A DNA stretch of 64,000 bases, taken from the NCBI GenBank assembly GCA_963921425.1, contig OY992838.1, positions 9,114,001 to 9,178,000 of the forward strand, in the 5' to 3' direction. The translations under genes and the position numbers were made by a program. The notes under the pieces are model-generated. The model was given only the letters and a program-made list of their open reading frames with translations, was not told the DNA's origin and did no database searches. Of this stretch, positions 21,875-33,690 are shown piece by piece. This stretch comes from Dryas octopetala. Its lineage: Eukaryota; Streptophyta; Magnoliopsida; Rosales; Rosaceae. The stretch's first letter is position 1; each line of letters opens with the position of its first letter.

Positions 21875-23860
21875 CTAGCTACATGTATATTAATATTAGG
21901 CTTGTTTGTATAAACAGTGTTGCTTTGATTTTCGATTTCAAATTTAGAATTTATAGTCTATATTGCAAAGATAAAGAAATTAGGGGCAATAGTATTTTTC
22001 ATAATGAGTTAAGTCATTTTGTGTTCCTGGCAAATGTTACGTAAGACTCGTTTAATTAATCTTGTCAAATTAATCAATACTAACTCAAACCAATTTATTA
22101 AGATTTGTATTATATTCATTTTGATTCACACGCAAATTTTAAAATTCAATTCAATTCACTTTATTTCTAAACCAAACTGATACTTATACATCACTCATAC
22201 AATAAAAATCTAACTACTTAATTTTAGTAAGTAAAATGAAGATCAATAATAAGCAGTTATATAGTCGAATGATTTTCGATTTGATTAATTTTTTTTGTAG
22301 AAATGTCAATGCCAAAATCAACAACCCACGCGGACGAGCCCAAAACTGATGGGTTCGGTATGCCACCGCATTAATTAATAATTAGCTAGGAGTGGACTTT
22401 GAGATTATTACTCTATCATGAAAGAGCAAAGCTCATGAAAGCGATCCATCCTCCCTGCCTTTAATTAATCAACGCAGAATATGAGATGAGATTCAAAAAT
22501 ATTGTGCCACCTCGCCTGGATTGATAACTTCATATTCCTAACAAAAGGACGTAATTTACGTACAAGAAATAAAATAAATTAATTTCCAAACCTAACTTTT
22601 GACCATCGATCAGCAGAACATGTAGTATACATTAAAAGAGGCTAGGGTAATCTTAAATATAACATATCTTTTCATTCACATATATAACATGTATTGACCA
22701 CGTTCTAAATTATATTTTTCAGAAAACTAGAATTTATATAAATATGTTATATTTAATGACCGCATTGTAGATTAACCTAAAAGACGTGATTTATTGACCT
22801 CCACAACATAGGCTGGCCTTTTTCGGTCACCGTGTAGTGATTAAAATCTTGGCTATAGCTGATCATAGCAAGTCTTTTTTTTTTGGTCTTCAAAAGCTTG
22901 ATTGATCGAGTTATAGTACAAGATTAAAATATAATTAGAATACATACAATTTGATATAATTATTCCATGATGTATACAAAGACAAGTACCCAAGCTTAGG
23001 CAAGGCAACATTAGTAGTTATTATTTTATTTTCCATTTTCTTAGGCATTAGAGGGGTGTGTCCAACAAAGGTAACACTAGCTTCTTTCTTGGTAAAAAGT
23101 AGTTATTGTTTCCTAGTTCTTATTAAAATTGGGTCGAGCTATTTGATATCCAGGAGCAGAGTCAATTTTGAGGGTATGTGAAAGAGTCAATTGTTTCGAA
23201 CTCTCAAAAGTTGAAGGCATTCAAATTTTATCGATTCTATTATCTTATATCCTTTATGTGCATGTACATGAAGGATCGATGACCCAATTTTTACAATTTG
23301 CTTTGGATCCCCAAAATCTAAAGACCAAACCTTGCACTTGAGGTTTTGGGTTTAAATATCTTCTCCTAATATTATTTGATAATATATTTAATATTGTATA
23401 TATTCAATGATGTAACATAATTTTCCAATTCAAAGACAAGGATGAGAACCCACTACTCATACTCATATTAGGCTTTAGGCAAGGCAAATTTTGTGGTTAT
23501 CATTTTATTTTCATTTTCTTGGGCTTCTTTGGGCTGTTGATAACAAAGGTAAAACCAGCTTTTTTCTTGTATCCTATTTCCTATCAAAATTGGGCCAAGT
23601 TACCCCAATACGTGGTTGGACACATTGGGTTTTCCCCATTCTCAACAAATATATAATGGGCTACATATTTGGTATTTTTGGTCTATGACTGTGTATTTGG
23701 GTGGGCTCTACCAATTTTTTTTTGGTCAGTTGTCAAATAGAATTAAGATTATATGTTAGGAATGGGAATTGGAAATACTTGGATTCTCAATTTTGAGGAC
23801 CCTTTTGTCCTTAGAATTGATGTAGCCCAATACAATAGAAGCATAAGTTGATTTTAGGAT
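21875..23860. other. 3' flank of the HIPP gene and spacer
   Basis: No gene or convincing repeat structure was recognised. It is AT-rich. A phrase around 23005-23110 recurs in similar form at 23470-23590 (GGCTTTAGGCAAGGCAA, TTATTTTCATTTTCTTGGGC and similar), suggesting a diverged local duplication of about 450 bp spacing. Confidence 0.4.
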
Positions 23861-23870
23861 TTCTAAAATA

Positions 23871-24271
23871 CAGGCTCCTTCTGTTGAGGTATACCTCAAC
23901 TTATTTATGTTGAGGTATACTCTGTTGGGGCCCACACGAGTCGTTTTGTGTCGATCCGAACCGTTCAATTTTTACATCTCCGTAGATAGATCATCCTTGC
24001 AAAAAATTAGCCAAATCGGAAATCATTTGCCTATCTAACTTTGATCAAATAAATGGACGAACCAAATATTTTCGATGAAACCGTCCATTTGTTTTATCAA
24101 AGTTAGATAGGCAAATGATTTCCGATTTGGCTAATTTTTTGCAAGGATGATCTATCAATGAAGATGATCCTTGCGAACGGTTCGGATCGACACAAAACGA
24201 CTCGTGTGGGCCCCAACAAGGTCATACCTCAACATAAATAAGTTGAGGTATACCTCAACAGAAGGAACCTG
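23871..24271. mobile_element. Mutator-like MITE with near-perfect palindromic arms
   Basis: A 401-bp fold-back starting CAGGCTCCTTCTGTTGAGG and ending in its inverse with one change. The arms extend most of the way to the centre and include the inverted pair GTTGGGGCCCACACGAGTCG and CGACTCGTGTGGGCCCCAAC. It is flanked on both sides by TTCTAAAATA (23861-23870 and 24272-24281), a perfect 10-bp duplication (9 bp if the ends are shifted). High arm identity and a perfect duplication suggest recent insertion. Confidence 0.88.
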
Positions 24272-24281
24272 TTCTAAAATA

Positions 24282-25152
24282 TATAAACAAATTAATACTC
24301 TAGCAAACAGTCTTCTTAACGATGCCGGCAAGCCCAGCCACCAAATACTCTCCCCTCCGCTCCCCATAGCCAGCCCATGAGGTTTATGGTTTAGGAGTTA
24401 ACATTAAAAATTTTAATTTTAATTTTCTTTGGGAACTAAGTGTAAATGTGTAGTGATTAAAATTCTTAGAAACTCATATTACACGTCTATAATGCAAAAT
24501 GTGAGTAAACATTTATGCTAATGAGGTTTATGATTTTATAATAGATGCATCGATGTTAGTACTCACCTGCTCTTGTCCGGACAAAAATGCAGGCTGTGGT
24601 TTGTAGGGAGCCCAAAGAAGATGGAAAGGCCTAGATCATATATTCGTATATGGGGGGTAGTGTCCCATGGAAAACCCGAAGGGCCTAATTTTATGACAAA
24701 ACAGAAACATTGAACTTAATTGGAACTTGGAACTTCAATTCCAAATTCATTTGTCATAAAAAGCCAGATTATTATTATTTTTTTTGGACTAGTATTATTG
24801 GCGGCGGCATGCGATATAGAACTAATAATTCATTGATTCTACAAAAAAAGAACTAATACAATTTGTAGCTTTTAATTTCATTTTTGTATAGTTAAAATTA
24901 AGTACATACCTATAAGAAGTTTCAAGTAAATGTTCTCTAGAAAATCAACCAAACGGGTTTACATACATATGTTTTCTGTTAATACTATGCTATCAATTTA
25001 TCATGTATTCATCCTAATTAATTAAAGATGTGCGGCATGTGCCCAAGATCCAACAGAGCAAATGAGTAGGGGCCCCAATTCAAAGAATTGTAATTAATTA
25101 ATCAACCCATTTCCAATCCTTGGATCTCTCCTCCCACCCATTTATAACCATA

Positions 25153-25202
<50 letters not shown>

Positions 25203-25380
25203 GCTCTCTGTGGCTCTCGTACCCAACTACCCTTCTTTTAAGCTTCTTCTTCTCCATATATGCATTGTTACATACAGGAATAGGAGGATATTTCTTGATT
25301 TTCCATTCTTAATATCAAAAAAGTTTCTTAGATTCTTTTTCTTTTTTTAATCCTGCATAGATTTAGGCGACAGATCAAGC
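24282..25380. promoter_or_regulatory. Upstream region of the MADS-box gene with a (CT)n leader tract
   Basis: No gene in this stretch. TTATAA at 25142-25147, just before a pure CT tract at 25156-25199, suggests the start site and a leader of about 200 bp before the ATG at 25381. CT-rich leaders are common in plant regulatory genes. Confidence 0.45.
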
Positions 25381-28300
25381 ATGGGTCGTGTTAAGCTGGA
25401 GATAAAGAGAATAGAAAACAACACCAATCGACAGGTTACATTCTCAAAACGTAGAAATGGACTCATCAAAAAAGCCTATGAGCTCTCCATCCTTTGTGAT
25501 ATTGACATTGCTCTTATCATGTTCTCTCCCTCCGGTCGTCTTAGCCACTTTTCTGGCAAAAGAAGGTCATTCTTTTATGTGTTTTTTAGAATATATGCAT
25601 ATATTTTTTTTTTCATATGAATTGGTCTATGAATATTAGTTATTCTCTAATGTAGAATGCAGTTGCGAAATGAATGCAAGATATGATCGAGAGAGCATTA
25701 CATTCTGCATTTTTCATTGCTCACTAGAGAAAAATTTCTATGAACACAACGTATATTGCTTTTTGTATATCTGTGACTCTTGTTCTTCTCAAATTGTGAA
25801 AGTTGATGATTATGTGTGGAAACTTCTTCAAATGTTAAATTTATAAACGAAATGATCCACTTTGTTGAACTTTTTGAATTCTAATAATGATTTTTTCTAC
25901 TATGTGTTTTGGTTTTTGTTTTCTTAAATATAGAAAGAACATGACAATCTAAAGCCTCTAGCTACATGCATAGAAAGATTATCAAACATAAATCGAAATG
26001 AATAGGTTTGTACTATGTAAATCGTTGTACAAGTGAGTAATTTCCAAAACCATCCAAGAAGGGTTCAAGAAAATATTAACTAAGCCTTTAGAATAGGATC
26101 TCTCACCAGAATATTGAACATTCTTTATGCTCTTATTAGGAAGAAGATGAATAATATACTAGACAGTTGTCCACGCGTAAGTAAAAGATTAACGGTCGTC
26201 AATTTATATATGGGTTCTATAATGAGCAGTTGATAGTCATACCTATGCATGTAAACGACTATGTATACATAACAAATCACTTAATTAAACAAACAATTAT
26301 TATTCTACATTTTCTTGTTCATTCCAAGGTGACCATCCATAAACTCCTAAATAAATTTAACATTCATGTATGGTTCTTTCATTCCTCAATTTAATCATAA
26401 TTAATCTATATTCATGATTTTACCTTATATTTCTCTCTCTACGTTTTAATGATTAAATTTCATTTCAAGGTCTGTTCTGATACCAACTTAATTTATTGTT
26501 GAAAATCAGGATTGAGGATGTATTTACTCGATACATTAATCTCCCAGACCAAGAAAGAGAGCAGTAAGTCCTTAAAATTAAAATATTTACCTCATCTTAA
26601 TCTCCAAAAAAAAAGTCACATCATTTAAGATTTATTCATTGGTAAGCTAATTTGATTATACTTTATTATTTAATTATTGCAGTGCTATAATTTTCCCAGA
26701 TCACAACAAACATCCGTATGCTCTCTTGTTCCCCTCTAAATAATTTCAATTTTTGTCAGCTGCCATAGTACTTAATTAATTAAATAATTTAGTAATTTTT
26801 CATTGTTTTTGGTTTTTGGTTTTTTTTGCAGTGACATTCAGAACAAAGAGGTCAGATACATGACATGTAGCAATAACAATAGCAATGTACTCAATTTAAT
26901 TTTGTCATGTGATTTTTTGCATTAATTTTTTCCAGATAATTCTAAATGAAAACGCATATACAATGTCATTTTGTATTTTTGCAGTATTTGCTTGGGACGC
27001 TTCAACGACTACGAAGTGAAAATGATATTGCTCTTCAACTTGCCAAGTTTGTTTGCCCTCCTCTTCCTCTTCACACACACACACACGTGTGCGCGTAGAT
27101 CTCTCATGTTTATAATATCTTTTAGTTCAAATTTACTTGTAGTCTTTGTGATTTGAGTTATTTCTCACTTTAGTTTTGTAATTTAAACAATTATACATTG
27201 AATCACATGAGATTTACTTTAATTTTGAATTAAGACCATATTCGTAACTTAGTCAATTTTATTGACCGTTTGATGATGTGGCCGCAACAGATTGACATTG
27301 GTAAGGATATTTTGGTCATTTTGACATGCCATCATGTCATTTTGGAGTCACTACTTCATCAAACCATCAAAAGAATTGATGGAGCTACAAATTTAACCTT
27401 GATTGAAAATTAAAGTAACTTACCGGTTCAATTACAACTTTTTAAAAATTAAAGTGAAGAATAATTGAAATTACATAAACAAAAAGTGTAATTAAAACTT
27501 TTTAAAGACGCTATAGAATCTAACTTTTTTCTCCGACTTCTATTATGAAATGGTTCTGTAATATCATGAATATCACTCCATGTAGAAAAAATCTAGAAAA
27601 AAAGGGTAAAAGAAAGAACAATAGTCTCTAAAACATTTTCTCGTTTTCTATAAATAGACTATCAATGATTTTGTTTTTTTCTTCCCTTGCATGGCCTCAA
27701 CTCTGAATGCTTCGACTCGAATTAAGTAGTCCTACGGCTGTAAGCTCTGAAATTGAGGTACAAACTTTGCTACTTGCCTCTCTGACAGTACATATATTAC
27801 TTAATTAATTTTCATGATTCTTGACCTTTTTTGACATGTCATATAATTTTCATTAATCTAGGAACTTCAACAAGAAATTGGTGGGCTGCAGCAACAACTT
27901 CAAATGGCCGACGAGCAGATAAGGTCCAAATTACAGGAAAACCAATGAGTAATAAATTAATATGATAATCAATGTTAATTGCTCAACATCATATGTGTCA
28001 TTTGTATCACCTTAAAAAAGTAAAAAAAATACTTGTGTGGAACCGACACATTTAGTGTGCACACTTTAAAGTTTGTTGGTCTACTTATTTTTGTGAGAAA
28101 TTGATATGCCAATTTTAAAAGAGTATTAAACTTAAAAGAAGTAGGATAAAAGAGATAAGAAAAAATTAATATAAGCATTTTGTTTGCTTCAATATTTTGG
28201 CTATATATTTTCAGCTTAATTTTCTATCTTGGAGGTATAAAATTGGATTTATGGTGTCTAAATGTGATTTGACTTGGTGTTAAATATAGGATATATGAGC

Positions 28301-30661
28301 CAGACCCACTAAAACTCACCTCCATGGGGGAGATTGAGACCTGCGAGAAAAGCCTTGTGGACACATTGACGCGTGTCATGCAGAGAAAGGTTGCTCGCGC
28401 ACCCTTTTGACTCAAATTTTCTTTTCTAATCGGTCTGACCAAGAAAAAAATTTCTTACTCTAATTTTTTTAGCAGGAATATATGTTGAGCAACCATCTAT
28501 CTTCTTATGATTCATCTGGAATACAGGTAAGTAAATTATGAAGAGAGATTTTGGTATAGAAATTTTGTTTTTTAAAGTAAATTTTATTAACCATGGAGTA
28601 TGGGCCTACTAATTGAAGGATCCTATGCCCGGACCTTAACCTTGTTTGGCTGGTGGGATTGGACAGTATTAGACCATGATTATATATCTTGGGCAAAATA
28701 AGTTGAGACCATATTTAAATTGTGAGAGTCTTGCCATGTCATGATTCGTGTTTTAACTCGAATTCATTTGATTGGATTGAGGTATTTTGAACTCGGATAC
28801 AAAAATTTAGTCCAATCCAAAATTTTATTAGGCATACTTGGGTCATGACGGTTCTCTATTTTAGTTGAATTTATCATGTTCAGTCCCAGCTTCCAAACAA
28901 AAGAAATTAAAAATGACGATATTAGCCTGAAATAAATATTATTGGTTTGTGGATATGTACATACAGCAAGTAACGTTGCCAGGCTCCTTCGAGAATGAGG
29001 TGGCAGGCTGGTTGTCTAATAGTGGCCACAACCCGACCCAAATGTACGATGGATCTGCTCCTTTGGATCAACAACTTAGGTACGTACCTATCTACATTAA
29101 TGAACTAATTTCCATTATAATTAGATTTTAATTTTTGTGAATTTATTAAATTTAATGTACTTAGAGAGAATTAATTAATTATATAATATTGACATATATG
29201 TAGGAACTTGTCATCGACTCTGTATGATCCATTTCCTCAAGGTACCGGTTCGAATGCGGGAGATCCAAATGGTAGCATGAGAGAGTGTCATGTGAGTGTC
29301 ACAAATGGTGCAGGTGATCACGGTGGAGACCTTCCGCCTTGGCCACCTCAGCCTTACACTTCCTCCACCCACCACTCCACCCTCATGCCACCTACCTTGT
29401 TGCCACAATTTCAAGTTAGTTATTCTCCGCCTTTTATAAATATATATACGTGTAATAATATATTTTTAGATAATCTAACAATTTATGATATTTATGTTGC
29501 TAAATTGTAAATCTAAATCATACATTTAGATAAAAATCTTCTAATTAATTAATAGCTCATATTCAAGTTTGTCAGTGTAAACATATTATGTTGCCAAATT
29601 GAAATAGCTAAATAGAAAATTAAGATTAAATACCAAATATCAATAGTTTTTTAATAAAGCAGTAAGATACTAATTTTTTTTAGTTTAGGTACTAACCTAG
29701 AGTAAAACATTTTGGATTAGGTCACAAATCAGTTTGTCATACAGTTGTGACTGTCGAACAGTTACAGTTGTAATTGTCGAACAGTCACAGTTGTGACTAT
29801 TTAAAATTTATAAAAAATCAAAATTTTTAGAGTTTCATACTTTTGATTTAGGTTTGGGGGATGAAATCCTATAACCCAAAGACTAAATATTAAAATTTAA
29901 GCCTTGCAAATATTGAAAAAACAATAAATCAATAAAAAAGTTATGACTGTTAGACAGTCACAGTTCGATATGATTATGTTTTTTAAAGTTGGTACCTAAA
30001 CTGAAATTTAGTACCTAAACTGAAATGACATAAATGTTTTAGTAGTTGAAATGAAAAAACATTATAATTTGGTACCTAAAATCAATGGACCTATAGCTAA
30101 ATAGTCAAAATTTAACCACTTTAATAAAAAAAAAAACCCAATTTAAAAAAAAAAAAATTTAAGTTGAGTCAAAATTTATGAACATAAGTACTAGCTCCTT
30201 CCTCAAAATTCCTTTGAGTAAGAGTCGCAAAAGGAGATTCATGTATGTACTTGAAGGGGTTCTGAGATATCACTTAAAGGGGTGGTTTTGTTCATCAACA
30301 TCAAATTTTGGCTAAACTTGTGCATCTTGAAAATGGCTTTTGTTTTTTTTTTTTTTTTTCCTAAAAACCCCAATATATATAACAACATGGCACATATATA
30401 TGGGTTGGCTAAAGTAGTGCCTTTTTAAATGTGTGAATGAGCCATTCATATTTGTCATTCTAATGTTGGGTCTTAATGAATTTGAATGATGCAATGAAGC
30501 AGCATGCAATGGTGGGGTCGAACATGCCAGAAATAATAGCACACGAGCAGGTGGAGATCCCAGTTACAGTGAGCAGCTCCAATGTACAACAACAAGCCTA
30601 CAATGAAAGTCCTGCAGATAATTATCATGAAAACAAGGTCCATCAGCTCAATGCCCATTAA
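25381..30661 (+). CDS. AGL66: MIKC*-type MADS-box transcription factor, AGL66/AGL104 group
   Basis: Twelve exons: 25381-25565, 26510-26563, 26683-26715, 26832-26850, 26985-27046, 27730-27757, 27862-27923, 28290-28389, 28476-28526, 28967-29079, 29204-29414 and 30503-30661. They give 358 residues with all phases matching. Residues 1-60 are the MADS domain ([40 protein letters not shown]). [19 protein letters not shown] and [17 protein letters not shown] follow, as in Arabidopsis AGL66 and AGL104, then a Q-rich K-like region ([20 protein letters not shown]) spread over short exons, a feature of MIKC* genes. The C-terminus is P/S/Q-rich. In Arabidopsis these proteins act as heterodimers with AGL30/65/94 and activate late pollen genes; a pollen role here is inference. 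Exons 9 and 12 have NAGNAG-like acceptors that could add one residue. The family is secure; the choice between AGL66 and AGL104 is not. Confidence 0.93.
27161..27493. mobile_element. Decayed fold-back element in intron 5 of the MADS gene
   Basis: The left arm (TTTGTAATTTAAACAATTAT, then TTACTTTAATTTTGAATTAAG) is inversely related to the right arm around 27400-27493 (CTTGATTGAAAATTAAAGTAA and AAATTACATAAACAAAAAG). The arms are diverged, and no clear target duplication was seen. Confidence 0.45.
29660..30085. mobile_element. Decayed fold-back element in the last intron of the MADS gene
   Basis: Inverted fragments include GTTTAGGTACTAA near 29685 against TTTAGTACCTAAACTG near 30007. ACAGTTGTGACTGTCGAACAG copies are repeated around 29753-29795, with a related GTTAGACAGTCACAG at 29947. 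The GGTACCTAAA vocabulary resembles the MITE at 5301-5738. Boundaries are uncertain. Confidence 0.35.
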
Positions 30662-31046
30662 TTAATCATCACACTACATCACCATACTTCAAATGCCGAT
30701 GAGGACAACTTTAATTAGCTGCTGCTGTTGTAATTTGTAGCATGCAGTACAAGTTTTGCATTTTAATTATCATGTATTAACTATTTACATGATTCTTTTA
30801 TTCTTTTATTTTTCTTCTTTTTTGGTGGCTGGCTTAGAAGGATTAATTATGATGTATAAATTAATGTATGATTAGAAGGTTTTGTGTTACAATTTAATTT
30901 GGGAAGCATATACGGCCAATGACATCAAGTCATGAACTCCATATAATTTATAAAATATTTTCTAAAAGTTGCAAAATTGAAATAATTAATAGTTCACAAG
31001 AAGAGTAATGCAATAATGTTAGAGTGATATTACTAAGTTTTTACTA

Positions 31047-31534
31047 GGCTTATTTACATCATTGCCCCCTATAAGATACACTTTTTTTCACTTTGCTCCC
31101 TGAAACTTAAATCCTCTCAGTTTGCCACCTGAACTTCACAAAGTTATTGCAAAAGACCCTATGCCGTTAACTCTGTCAATTTTTCCGTTAAAATAGCTGA
31201 CGTGACACCTATATGGCATGAGTGAGACCCTTTTTTAGTTATGTAAAATCCATGTGGACAAAAAAAATAATTTTTAAACTAAAAATAATAAGATCCATGT
31301 CAATTTTTTATAATTTTGCTTGTCTACATGGATCTTACATAACTAAAAAAGGGTCTCACTCATGCCATATAGGTGCCATGTCAGCTATTTTAACGGAAAA
31401 ATTGACAGAGTTAACGGCATAGGGTCTTTTGCAACAACTTTGCGAAGTTCAGGTGGCAAACTGAGAGGATTTAAGTTTCAGGGGGCAAAGTGAAAAAAAG
31501 TGTATTTTACAGGGGGCAATGGTATGAATAAGCC
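31047..31534. mobile_element. Mutator-like MITE with perfect 9-bp target duplication
   Basis: A 488-bp fold-back with arms of about 210 bp. It opens GGCTTATTTACATCATTGCC, and the other end read in inverse gives GGCTTATTCATACCATTGCC. It is flanked on both sides by TTTTTACTA (31038-31046 and 31535-31543). Arm identity is very high, for example CCATGTCAGCTATTTTAACG against its inverse near 31180-31210. There is no coding content. It lies 390 bp downstream of the MADS gene stop. Confidence 0.9.
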
Positions 31535-31543
31535 TTTTTACTA

Positions 31544-32642
31544 TATTAGATTGATTATAATAGTTAATGTAAGAGCTTACTCTGTAGCTCAGCCGATTCT
31601 TATATTCTTCTTATTGCTCTGCCACATACTTCTTAATATTCTTGACTCTCAGACTGTCACGACTGTTTGTGTCATCATCTTAATAAGGTAAGGCTACGGT
31701 TTTCAATCTAGAAAAGGAAAAATTATGCTAGATTTTCTGGGCTATTTTCTTCTTTCTTTTCCTTTTCTATCCACTTTTTTTTCTTCTACTGAATATACCT
31801 TTAATTTATAACTGACATTATAGTGCATGCCTACACTATTTGGACTATACCTATTTTATTTTCGTTTTTTATTCTTAACCCACTGTTCTAACAAAAATAA
31901 AGGAAAATTAATTTGGACTACAAAGAGGTCATACCATCTAGACTATATTTGGACTATATCTAGGCCAATATATTTTCGTTAATTATCATACTATAGTGTA
32001 AACTCTTATATATTTTTAATTTATTTCTCAAAAAATTTGTAAAAACTCTTTATAGTACCTCTAGGCTCTAGCTAACATCAATATTTATCTCATCTTTTAT
32101 GCCCAATTAACCCATGATGAACTTTTAACCTTTACGGGAAGAAGAAGACATGTTTGTAGATAAGTTTTCTGACAATATTTTCCATGGATTTCCATGCATG
32201 GACCTTTAATGCAGCGTGGCAGAGCCAGGAAGGAGACTTCAGAGTAGTTCGCTTTCATCAGTTACAAAATCTGACTTTATTTGCCTAAGAAATTAAAGTA
32301 CACTGCAGCCAAGTTACAGTTGTACTTGAGCATGCAAGGAACTCAGATTCTCTACTTTTCATGCGAGAATTCAAAATTTTGGTTAATTACACTACTATTA
32401 CCTTTAATTAAGTATAATTATGAAAATTCAAATAAGCACAATTAGTATTGCTAACTCAAAAATTAAACAAATGGGGGGAAACTAATTAGCAGCAGACTAG
32501 TTTTTAATTAAAGTTTTGAATTAAACTCCCACCAAATATTAAGTACACACACATAATATGAAGAATTCAAGATTATGGAATGGACAAATTAAAGAGACTT
32601 AATTTCTATACAAAACTCAAGCATACTGATATTGATGGTTTT
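31544..32642. other. Spacer without recognisable gene
   Basis: AT-rich DNA with scattered short repeats such as TTTGGACTATA (31838, 31948). Nothing exon-like was seen. Confidence 0.4.
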
Positions 32643-32810
32643 AAGAAAATGGAATATTAATGAACACGTGTAATATAGCGATGAATTTAAGGAAACAAAA
32701 GATTGACGAACACGCGTAAGTAATAGAAGTGGATCAATATAATATATTGAAGAGCTTAAGGAAACATAATATTAACAGACACGCGTAAGTATTAGAAGTT
32801 GATCAATCAT
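32643..32810. repeat. Imperfect tandem repeat carrying ACGCGTAAGTA, upstream of the next gene
   Basis: Two good copies of a unit of about 68 bp start AAGGAAAC at 32690 and 32758. Both contain CACGCGTAAGTA-TAGAAG-GATCAAT. A shorter, diverged copy with AACACGTGTAATATAG precedes them. The same CCACGCGTAAGTA string also occurs in intron 1 of the MADS gene at about 26172. Confidence 0.6.
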
Positions 32811-33202
32811 TACTGTAGTTAAGTTACGTCAAAATGAATTTATGTTACTCTTTCTAAAAAAAGAAGAGCTGCTCGCACTTCCTTATATATCGTACTCCCA
32901 TATTCTCGAATTCTTGTACAAAATTGCATGAATATTTGAAAGCGCGCATATAATGTTCTCCTTTAAATAATACGAGAAATATGCACTCACGTTGATGTCT
33001 ATAAATCCCTTTGTCATACTTAACAAAAAACCCTTATGAGTATCTTAAGTATATGCTTCTCACTAATCACCAAATATGAAAAATAAAGTGAAAAATGTCA
33101 CACAAAGGCTTCAAAAAATTTTGACTTTAAGAAAAGTTAACCTCTGTTTTTTCTTTTAACCCTCCTTAATTATCTTTGTGACACATAATTCATTTGTTTG
33201 CC

Positions 33203-33690
33203 TATATAAGCCAGCTTTTAAGATATAATTTGAAGACACAACAACCTGTTTTATCTTTGTGCCTCTGCCTTTCTCCATTAGCAACTAGAGGTACGTATTA
33301 TTCCCATTAAAAAGAAAGAAAAGAAAATTAAATGTATTATTATTTACTTTCCTTGTATTTATATGCCTCCTTGATATCCTATATATACAAGTTGCCTGCA
33401 CCATCCCATATCCTCATTCCTCATAATCCTTCTCCATTTCTTCAAGTCTTAGTTTTTATCAATATATAGCCACCCACCTCTCTAGCTACAATCAACCTCT
33501 AGAGGGAGACCATTGCATGCCCAAGAGGAAGTCATTAACCCCAAACCCCTTTTCCTTACATTTCTAGCTAGTTAATTAGACTGCACAAAATTTTAATGCT
33601 TACTGAGTTGTCCATTTTTGTCATGTACAGGATTTTATTTATGCCTGGTTATTAGCAATCTGTGGGTTCTGTGAAGCATATAATTCTCAG
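33203..33690 (+). promoter_or_regulatory. Promoter and two non-coding leader exons of the gene at 35258
   Basis: A TATA box (TATATAAG) at 33203-33210 is followed about 30 bp later by a leader segment ending ACTAGAG before a GTACGT donor at 33292. A second segment, 33632-33690, lies between a TGTACAG acceptor and an ATTCTCAG-GTAATT donor. The next acceptor is at 35256-35257. This splits the 5' UTR with introns of about 0.34 and 1.57 kb. It is inferred from splice signals only. Confidence 0.45.
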
